A stretch of DNA of 5,775 nt from an uncultured Bacteroidales bacterium (GTDB lineage: Bacteria; Bacteroidota; Bacteroidia; Bacteroidales; UBA932), in the NCBI GenBank assembly GCA_934678915.1, contig CAKUSF010000128.1, positions 1 to 5,775 on the forward strand. The letters are read 5' to 3'. This document shows, piece by piece, positions 1 to 4,351 of this stretch. Made by a program: the position numbers and the translations under genes. How positions within the stretch are numbered: position 1 is the stretch's first letter; the number at the start of each line of letters is the position of its first letter. The notes beneath the pieces are model-generated. The model was not told the DNA's origin. It was given only the letters and a program-made list of their open reading frames with translations, and did not search any database.

Positions 1-906
1 CTGTTCTGCTGGCATCAGAACATCAATGCGAAAATCGTGGACAGACAACCGGAAGGAGAGATTCCTTTTCGCCTTGCACAGGATAACAGGATCTATGTCA
101 CAGCTTTTGTAAACGGATCAGATTCATTGAATTTTCTTGTTGACACAGGAGCTTCGTCCCTTGTCCTGAACACCAATTCACCGAGGCTCCAAGGGCATAT
201 TCACAAAGGAAAGGAAGCAGACAATCTTGGAGCCACCGGACACAACACCGTGGAGTACAGCCATGACAATTCCGTGAAGATCGGCACCATCCAATACGAA
301 AAGGCAGGATGCGCACATATTCCTTACCCACCGGAGTATTGGGACGGAGTGGTGGGGCTCAATGCATTAAGAGCCTTCAACATCGAGATAAACTATGATG
401 ATATGACGATTTACTGCTACTCGAAGAAGGAACCGCTTGAAATCGCCGCAGGGCCGGTCATGTTTCCATTCGAGTACAAATACGATGTGCCTTTCATCAC
501 GATGCCAGTAAAAATCAGCGGCACAGAATATGGCCTGCTGCTGGAAGTTGACACCGGGTCGGACAGGGTTATAGACATTAACACCCCTTTTGTAGACAGC
601 CACAATCTGCTCGACACCCAAAGGCCGTTCGCCATTTCACATATTTCCAGCTCAGATGATGGAAGCGGAGAACTCCGGAATATCTTTTTGGACGAGGTCA
701 CTGTCGGGCCATACATATTACCGAAAGTAGCCGGTGCGTTCTCCACATTGACGGAAGGGATGCAGAGCAAGAGCGACGTCAACGGCACTCTCGGAAACAA
801 TTTCCTGAAACGCTTCAACATGGTCATCAACTTCAAAGCAAAGAAGTTATACCTTCAGCCAAACAATTATTTCTGGACTCCATTCTATGACTTCCTTGTG
901 GAATGA
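1..906 (+). CDS. Exported retropepsin-like aspartyl protease, two-lobed (5' end outside window)
   Basis: The reading frame is open from base 1, so the true start lies upstream; the GTG at 37 is only the first possible start inside the window. Seen: two copies of the clan AA active-site motif, DTGA (Asp codon 142-144) and DTGS (Asp codon 550-552). Each is followed about 75-90 residues later by a matching hydrophobic-Gly segment, GVVGLNALRAFNIEIN and GTLGNNFLKRFNMVIN. Known: a single-chain enzyme with two such lobes supplies both catalytic aspartates, as in pepsin, whereas retropepsins dimerise. Bacteroidota encode many of these proteins as secreted or periplasmic proteases of unknown substrate. 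The first residues in the window end in NINA-K, which could be the tail of a signal peptide; this is inference. No convincing terminator follows the TGA stop. The family call is secure; substrate and full length cannot be seen. Confidence 0.85.
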   Translation: MFCWHQNINAKIVDRQPEGEIPFRLAQDNRIYVTAFVNGSDSLNFLVDTGASSLVLNTNSPRLQGHIHKGKEADNLGATGHNTVEYSHDNSVKIGTIQYEKAGCAHIPYPPEYWDGVVGLNALRAFNIEINYDDMTIYCYSKKEPLEIAAGPVMFPFEYKYDVPFITMPVKISGTEYGLLLEVDTGSDRVIDINTPFVDSHNLLDTQRPFAISHISSSDDGSGELRNIFLDEVTVGPYILPKVAGAFSTLTEGMQSKSDVNGTLGNNFLKRFNMVINFKAKKLYLQPNNYFWTPFYDFLVE

Positions 907-970
907 CGTTACAGAAAAGAAAATCCTTGGCACAGTCACCTTGGCTGCCAGCATTGACTTTGAATTGAAA

Positions 971-1023
971 CGAAGTTACAAAAGATAGTCAACATGAATA
1001 TATTTGTGAACTTCGCGTTGACT
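971..1023. repeat. Two interlocked 7-bp inverted repeats
   Basis: CGAAGTT (971-977) is complementary to AACTTCG (1009-1015), and AGTCAAC (987-993) is complementary to GTTGACT (1017-1023). The arms occur in the order a, b, a', b', so the two stems cannot form as a simple nested hairpin. A further TTGACT at 954-959 could compete for the second arm. The element lies 65 bases after the protease stop and could act in its 3' untranslated region or as a protein-binding site. No T-tract follows, so it is not an ordinary terminator. The function is unknown and chance occurrence is possible. Confidence 0.35.
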
Positions 1024-1048
1024 CAAACCGAGTACGATAATCCATTAA

Positions 1049-1336
1049 TTAATATAGGAAACCGAACATCCAAAGCAGGATTCGCGCTCCTGAGCCGATT
1101 TCAGTGTCGTCTACAGCAAGGTAGCTGTGCGGCTCATCCTTGATTTGATCGAAAGTCTTGCCAGCACCCCCCGATCTCGAAAAGATATTTTCCGCAGGCG
1201 AAGAAATCCCCCTTCTTCGGATATTGAAGGGAATACCGAGCTCCGACCTGATTCGCAAAGAAAGTCCCACGAATCGTTCCGATGTCACAGGAACCGCCCA
1301 AAAATAAACATTCGCTTTTGCAAAAGCAAATTTCAA
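1049..1336 (-). pseudogene. Unrecognised frame without a good start, possibly a gene remnant
   Basis: A 95-codon minus-strand frame runs from a TTG (1336) to a TAA stop. The frame is closed by an in-frame TAA at 1349-1351 just upstream, and no ATG occurs near its beginning. The codons look more coding-like (many C or G third positions) than the surrounding AT-rich DNA, and the C-terminal part reads as a plausible soluble protein segment (GKTFDQIKDEPHSYLAVDD). I do not recognise a family. Its first codons run through the palindrome at 1311-1330, which argues against a normal start there. It may be the displaced tail of a gene once located downstream of ribF, or chance. An overlapping plus-strand frame (1127-1564) has a worse, Arg/Ser/Pro-rich composition and runs into the nuclease gene. 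Confidence 0.25.
1311..1330. repeat. Palindrome, copy 1 of a related pair
   Basis: TTCGCTTTTGCAAAAGCAAA contains the perfect 14-base palindrome at 1314-1327. It matches the second copy at 1377-1396 at 16 of 20 positions, and one difference (position 4 with position 17) is compensated, G-C here against A-T there, so the dyad symmetry is kept. This would suit an operator for a dimeric protein or a small hairpin. Which of these it is cannot be told from the sequence. Confidence 0.5.
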
Positions 1337-1376
1337 GGCATTTTCAACTTACGGAAAAGCTATAATTACCTTAAAA

Positions 1377-1396
1377 TTCACTTTTACAAAAGTGAA
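1377..1396. repeat. Palindrome, copy 2, overlapping the end of the ribF remnant
   Basis: TTCACTTTT (1377-1385) and AAAAGTGAA (1388-1396) form a 9-bp inverted repeat with a 2-base centre. The stop codon of the ribF-like remnant (TAA, 1384-1386 on the minus strand) lies inside it. Read on the minus strand the stem is followed by TTTTAA, so it could have served as a weak terminator of the ancestral ribF. It may equally be a protein-binding site paired with 1311-1330. Confidence 0.5.
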
Positions 1397-1470
1397 ATTG
1401 GCCGAGCCAAAATGCTGGCCCTGTCGGCGGCAAGCCGGGTCTGGAGGGCGTTGATGGAATCGACAACGCT
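1384..1470 (-). pseudogene. Remnant of the 3' end of ribF
   Basis: The minus-strand frame ending at TAA 1384-1386 reads VDSINALQTRLAADRASIL, which aligns without gaps to FDSIDALQAQLAADKASII at the C-terminus of the intact RibF encoded at 3464-4351. At the DNA level 1411-1463 matches 3485-3537 at 45 of 53 bases by hand count, with mostly transitions at silent positions; weaker similarity extends to 1397/3471. Similarity stops abruptly at about 1463, 28 bases from the stop codon of the adjacent nuclease gene. No start codon or upstream ribF sequence remains, so it cannot make a functional enzyme. It lies in the same orientation as intact ribF, and the two copies bracket the nuclease and lipoprotein genes. 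I interpret it as a displaced old ribF end; a diverged partial duplication is the alternative. Confidence 0.75.
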
Positions 1471-1490
1471 ACCTCCTATGAGGCTGCATC

Positions 1491-2489
1491 TTATTTCTTT
1501 TCCAGAAGAGTCTTCAACTCCTCCTTATCAGGAAGTACAGTCTGGTATTTACTTGCGAATATAGGGTTAGACTCATCAGGAAGTGTCATTTCCACAAGGG
1601 CATCTTTCTTGTCCCTGCAAAGAACAATGCCGATGGTTTTGTTTTCATCTGGAAGTTTCACACATCGATCATAATAATGCACATACATTTGCATCTGCCC
1701 CAAATCCTGATGCTTAAGTTGCCCGATTTTTAAATCAACCAAAACGAATGCCCGGAGCAATCTGTTGTAGAATACCAGATCCACAAAGAAATGATCTTCG
1801 TCAATGGTGATTCTTTGTTGCCGGCCTACAAATGTGAATCCTTTCCCTAATTCCAAAAGAAAAGATTGAAGTTCATCAATCAGACTTTGCTCCAATTTGC
1901 TTTCGCTATATTCCGGCAACTCCTTAAGTCCTGTAAATTCAAGAATATAAGGATCTTTCAATATATCTTCTGGTTTTTCAACAACTTGCCCTTTCTTTGA
2001 CAATTCAAGAATTTTATCTTTATCTCGGCTCAATGCAAGTCGCTGATATAGTGCCGAATCAAACTGTCTGTTTAGTTCTTTTACACTCCAATTGTTGTTG
2101 GCTGCCTCTATTTCATAAAATGCCCGTTCTTTGGGATCCGAAATACGCATCAATCTTATGTAATGAGTCCAACTCAAAGATTGCGAAATCGATGATTTCG
2201 CAATCTTGTATGTCAGATAAAACTGGCGCATCAGTTCAAGGTTTCGTTTTGAGAAACCTTTCCCAAAACGCCCTGAAAGAGACTCCGACAAACGAACGAG
2301 TATGTATTGCCCATAATCAGCCTGACTTGCCCCCATCTGTTCCCGCTCTACTATCCTTCGTCCAATCTCGAAGTACGTCATCAGCATAGTAGTATTCACC
2401 TGTTTGACCACACTGCTTCGAGCGGCCTCCAGCAACTCACCTATACCGTCTATAAAGCTACTTTCAGTTACAATCTGTTGTTTCTCCAT
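1491..2489 (-). CDS. DUF1016/YhcG-type PD-(D/E)XK nuclease
   Basis: The 332-residue product matches the two-domain DUF1016 family: an N-terminal DUF1016_N helical domain (about 10-150, with GKGFSKRNLELMRQFY and LSWTHY) and a C-terminal YhcG_C nuclease domain (about 165-325). The nuclease signature is visible: Glu213 in LELG, Asp237 in FFVDLVFYN, Asp252-x-Lys254 in VLVDLKIG, then GQMQMYV. Family members are often found beside restriction systems and in mobile DNA; the biological role is not settled, and no modification partner is present here. I chose ATG 2489 because MEKQQ fits the usual family N-terminus and because the predicted promoter would leave only a few bases before the in-frame GTG at 2513. 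The gene is AT-richer than glgP-ribF, stands alone, and sits next to the ribF remnant, which suggests transfer. It carries an internal palindrome at 2177-2207. Confidence 0.9.
   Translation of the reverse strand: MEKQQIVTESSFIDGIGELLEAARSSVVKQVNTTMLMTYFEIGRRIVEREQMGASQADYGQYILVRLSESLSGRFGKGFSKRNLELMRQFYLTYKIAKSSISQSLSWTHYIRLMRISDPKERAFYEIEAANNNWSVKELNRQFDSALYQRLALSRDKDKILELSKKGQVVEKPEDILKDPYILEFTGLKELPEYSESKLEQSLIDELQSFLLELGKGFTFVGRQQRITIDEDHFFVDLVFYNRLLRAFVLVDLKIGQLKHQDLGQMQMYVHYYDRCVKLPDENKTIGIVLCRDKKDALVEMTLPDESNPIFASKYQTVLPDKEELKTLLEKK
2177..2207. repeat. Perfect 14-bp palindrome inside the nuclease gene
   Basis: AAGATTGCGAAATC (2177-2190) and GATTTCGCAATCTT (2194-2207) are exact complements around a 3-base centre. 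The stretch encodes KIAKSSISQS, just before the conserved LSWTHY motif, at a place where family members usually vary. The frame is kept. It could be a small palindromic insertion that is tolerated in a linker, or an RNA hairpin in the message. Confidence 0.6.
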
Positions 2490-2527
2490 TTCGTCATATT
2501 CCAAAACAATCACAACTAAACATTTTA

Positions 2528-2535
2528 CAAATTTA
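2528..2535 (-). promoter_or_regulatory. Bacteroidota-type -7 box of the nuclease gene
   Basis: Read on the minus strand the bases are TAAATTTG, a perfect match to the TAnnTTTG consensus of the primary sigma factor of Bacteroidota. No TTTG lies at the usual -33 spacing. The inferred transcript start is near 2520, giving a leader of about 30 bases to ATG 2489. Confidence 0.5.
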
Positions 2536-2536
2536 A

Positions 2537-2565
2537 CGATTCTTTTTTCACTTTGATGAGAATCG
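2537..2565. promoter_or_regulatory. Inverted repeat at the nuclease promoter, possible operator
   Basis: CGATTCT (2537-2543) and AGAATCG (2559-2565) form a 7-bp inverted repeat separated by 15 bases. It abuts the -7 box and covers the position where a -33 box would be expected, a suitable place for a repressor or activator. There is no direct evidence for a binding protein. Confidence 0.3.
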
Positions 2566-2622
2566 CAGAATAATTTCTTTTGGGTCTGATGGTTACGTTT
2601 ATTATGCGTTGAAATAACATTA

Positions 2623-2653
2623 TTGCAATTTTAACTCATGTTGTGTATATTAG
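2623..2653 (+). promoter_or_regulatory. Putative promoter of the lipoprotein gene
   Basis: TTG at 2623-2625 and TATATTAG at 2646-2653 (one mismatch to TAnnTTTG) are spaced 20 bases apart, near the normal -33/-7 distance in Bacteroidota. A start near 2660 would give a leader of about 45 bases. No Shine-Dalgarno sequence precedes the ATG, which is usual in this phylum. Confidence 0.4.
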
Positions 2654-2703
2654 CGAGATGAAAGGATTATTACTTACCATAAGAATATTTAACAATCAAT
2701 AGT

Positions 2704-3300
2704 ATGGGGAAAAAAACTCTTTTCAAGATCACTGTATTGATCTTTTGTTTAATTAGCATTGTTTCTTGCTCAAGTCCCACAAGCGTTGCTGAGAAAGCTC
2801 TTAAATTGGTCGGACGCGGAACTTTCGTTCCAGATATTGCAGAAAAATATCTGGATATAGAATCTTTAAACGCCATAAAACTATTCACAGATTATGGTAC
2901 TGTGTTCGACAATAGTCTGATATACACAGAAGAGGCAGAACACTTCATTAAATATAACTTCTACAAAAAAATTCAACAGAACTCTTTTTTTTATTTCTCC
3001 GATATCATGTTTTCCAAATATTCACTCATTAGTAAAGAGCGGATTAATTATGATATTAAAGGCATTATTGACTATTCAACAATGGGTTTGTCAAACGAGG
3101 CTATTAATAACTTAAAAGAAGCCTACAAGAACCTTAATGATGAGTATCAAGAAAATGGGTCCTTTGCAACATGGACAGAAAGTAGAGATGTTCCAGCATA
3201 TCGTTTAAGATATAATATAGAAAACAAACACATTGCAGACATCACTGTTCTAAAGCTTCCTAAAAAAGGATACCGCGTTTGCTCGTTTTACATTGAATAA
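2704..3300 (+). CDS. Small lipoprotein of unknown function
   Basis: The 198-residue product begins with a classic lipoprotein signal: positive residues (GKK), a hydrophobic stretch at 6-18, and a lipobox IVSC with the acylated Cys at 22. The sequence after the Cys is SSPTS, without the acidic residues that promote surface export in Bacteroidota, so a periplasm-facing anchor is more likely. The mature part (23-198) is rich in Tyr, Phe, Lys and Asn with no motif I recognise; it has no further membrane segment. The ATG at 2704 is the only start that gives the full signal peptide. The gene is strongly AT-rich compared with ribF and glgP, is divergent from the nuclease gene across about 190-215 bases, and converges on ribF. 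It belongs to the probable inserted segment. A functional link with the nuclease is not shown. Confidence 0.8.
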   Translation: MGKKTLFKITVLIFCLISIVSCSSPTSVAEKALKLVGRGTFVPDIAEKYLDIESLNAIKLFTDYGTVFDNSLIYTEEAEHFIKYNFYKKIQQNSFFYFSDIMFSKYSLISKERINYDIKGIIDYSTMGLSNEAINNLKEAYKNLNDEYQENGSFATWTESRDVPAYRLRYNIENKHIADITVLKLPKKGYRVCSFYIE

Positions 3301-3333
3301 CGTAAGGCATTACAAGAAGGCTGTTTCTATAGA

Positions 3334-3397
3334 CGAGAGCCCCTCTCCACCCAAGAATTTTGGTAACGTGCAAAATTCTGGTGGAGAGGGGCTCTCG
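3334..3397. repeat. Large near-perfect hairpin between convergent genes
   Basis: The left arm 3334-3351 pairs perfectly with 3380-3397 (18 bp), and 3354-3362 pairs with 3371-3379 (9 bp); only a 2-base bulge (3352-3353) breaks the 27-bp stem, and the loop is 8 bases. It sits between the 3' ends of the lipoprotein gene and ribF and may stop transcription from both sides. Neither side has a T-tract, and the stem is longer and more symmetrical than usual terminators, so a repetitive palindromic or MITE-like element is a good alternative. Confidence 0.8.
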
Positions 3398-3425
3398 CCT
3401 ATCATTGGAAAGATCCTTGGGCAAC

Positions 3426-3450
3426 GGTCGCTTCGACAGGCTCAGCGACC
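3426..3450. repeat. REP-like palindrome downstream of ribF
   Basis: GGTCGC (3426-3431) and GCGACC (3445-3450) enclose TTCGACAGGCTCA. The pattern resembles a short palindromic repeat with a GAGCCTGTCGAAG core that I recall as widespread in bacterial intergenic DNA. It lies 13 bases past the ribF stop and could form the hairpin at the end of the glgP-ribF message, although no T-run follows. Confidence 0.55.
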
Positions 3451-3463
3451 TAGATGTCTATAT

Positions 3464-4351
3464 CTAAAGCATTGGGCAACCTATAATGCTGGCTTTGTCG
3501 GCAGCGAGCTGGGCCTGGAGGGCGTCGATGGAGTCGAAACGGCGCTCGTCACGAATCTTGCGGTGGAAAGTGACCTTGAGGTCGAGACCGTAGATGTCCT
3601 CGGCAAAGTCGAAGATGTTGGTCTCGATGGTGCGCTGGCCGCCGGCACGGACAGTCGGACGGACACCGATGTTGCACATCCCCTTGAACTTACGCCCAAG
3701 GGTCTCAGCCTCGACCGAATAGACACCGTTGCCAGGCAACAGTTTCAACGGCTCGTAAAGCTGGATGTTCGCCGTCGGAAAACCAATCGTGCGACCAAGG
3801 CGGTTGCCAGCCACGACAACTCCCAACAATGAATATTCATACCCAAGCATCGCCGCAGCGGTCTCCATCTCCCCCGCGGCAACCGCCTCACGGATCTTGG
3901 TGGAGCTTACCGTCACACCTGACGGAGAGGTGACACTGCCCAAACGGACGACATCAAGCCCCTCCCCTTCAGCGATTCTCTCGATGGATTCAGGAGTCTG
4001 CGGATCGCATCCCATCCTGTTGTCGTAGCCGATCAGGACAGCCTTCGCACCGAAACGGGCGATGAGGACATCACGGAAATATTCCTGAGTTGTCAACCGG
4101 CTGAATTCTTTGGTGAAAGGCAGCACCTCAACGTGATCCACGCCAAGCCCTGTCAGCAAAGCCCTCTTCTCGTCCAAAGAAGTGAGAAGCCTAAGGTTGC
4201 GAGCATCGTCCTGAAGCACGTTGCGGGGATGGGGCCAGAAAGTGACGACCATGCTCTGGTCGCCCCTTTCCCTAGCCGCGTTCACAAGCCGCTCAATCAC
4301 AAAACGGTGTCCGATGTGGACACCGTCAAAGAATCCGGTAGCTATAACCAT
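3464..4351 (-). CDS. ribF: Bifunctional riboflavin kinase/FAD synthetase
   Basis: RibF makes FMN from riboflavin and ATP, then FAD from FMN and ATP, in the cytoplasm. Seen in the 295 residues: the N-terminal nucleotidyltransferase domain (about 1-155) with GFFDGVHIGH (6-15), TFWPHP (37-42) and SSTKIRE (149-155); then the C-terminal riboflavin kinase domain (about 170-288) with LGRTIGFPTANI (185-196), GVYSV, CNIGVRPTV and ETNIFDF (243-249), which carries the family's catalytic Glu. The start is fixed: ATG 4351 overlaps the glgP stop by 10 bases, and an in-frame TGA lies four codons upstream. The N-terminus is therefore about 10-15 residues shorter than in many homologues. The segment IGYDNRMGCDP (107-117) departs from the common GYDFRFG form. 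Translational coupling to glgP is likely. The last 67 bases are duplicated at 1397-1463. Confidence 0.95.
   Translation of the reverse strand: MVIATGFFDGVHIGHRFVIERLVNAARERGDQSMVVTFWPHPRNVLQDDARNLRLLTSLDEKRALLTGLGVDHVEVLPFTKEFSRLTTQEYFRDVLIARFGAKAVLIGYDNRMGCDPQTPESIERIAEGEGLDVVRLGSVTSPSGVTVSSTKIREAVAAGEMETAAAMLGYEYSLLGVVVAGNRLGRTIGFPTANIQLYEPLKLLPGNGVYSVEAETLGRKFKGMCNIGVRPTVRAGGQRTIETNIFDFAEDIYGLDLKVTFHRKIRDERRFDSIDALQAQLAADKASIIGCPML

Noticed and set aside
417..836. Minus-strand frame of 139 codons
   Set aside because: It is antisense to the aspartyl protease, whose motifs clearly identify the real frame.
1018..1041. TTGACT with GATAAT as a sigma70-type promoter
   Set aside because: The 12-base spacing is too short, and this promoter type is not the usual one in Bacteroidota; no gene follows.
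1127..1564. Plus-strand frame of 145 codons
   Set aside because: It is rich in Arg, Ser and Pro, crosses the ribF remnant and the end of the nuclease gene in antisense, and has no recognisable domain.
2238..2270. Overlapping small inverted repeats (AAGGTTTC/GAAACCTT and CGTTTTG/CAAAACG)
   Set aside because: They fall in codons for the conserved GKGFSKRN segment of the nuclease, so the protein sequence explains them.
1464..3470. Integrase or transposase gene within the bracketed segment
   Set aside because: Only the nuclease and lipoprotein frames are credible; neither has tyrosine recombinase, serine recombinase or DDE transposase motifs.
3293..3832. Plus-strand frame of 179 codons
   Set aside because: It runs through the large hairpin and then antisense to ribF; its apparent composition follows from the GC-rich ribF codons.
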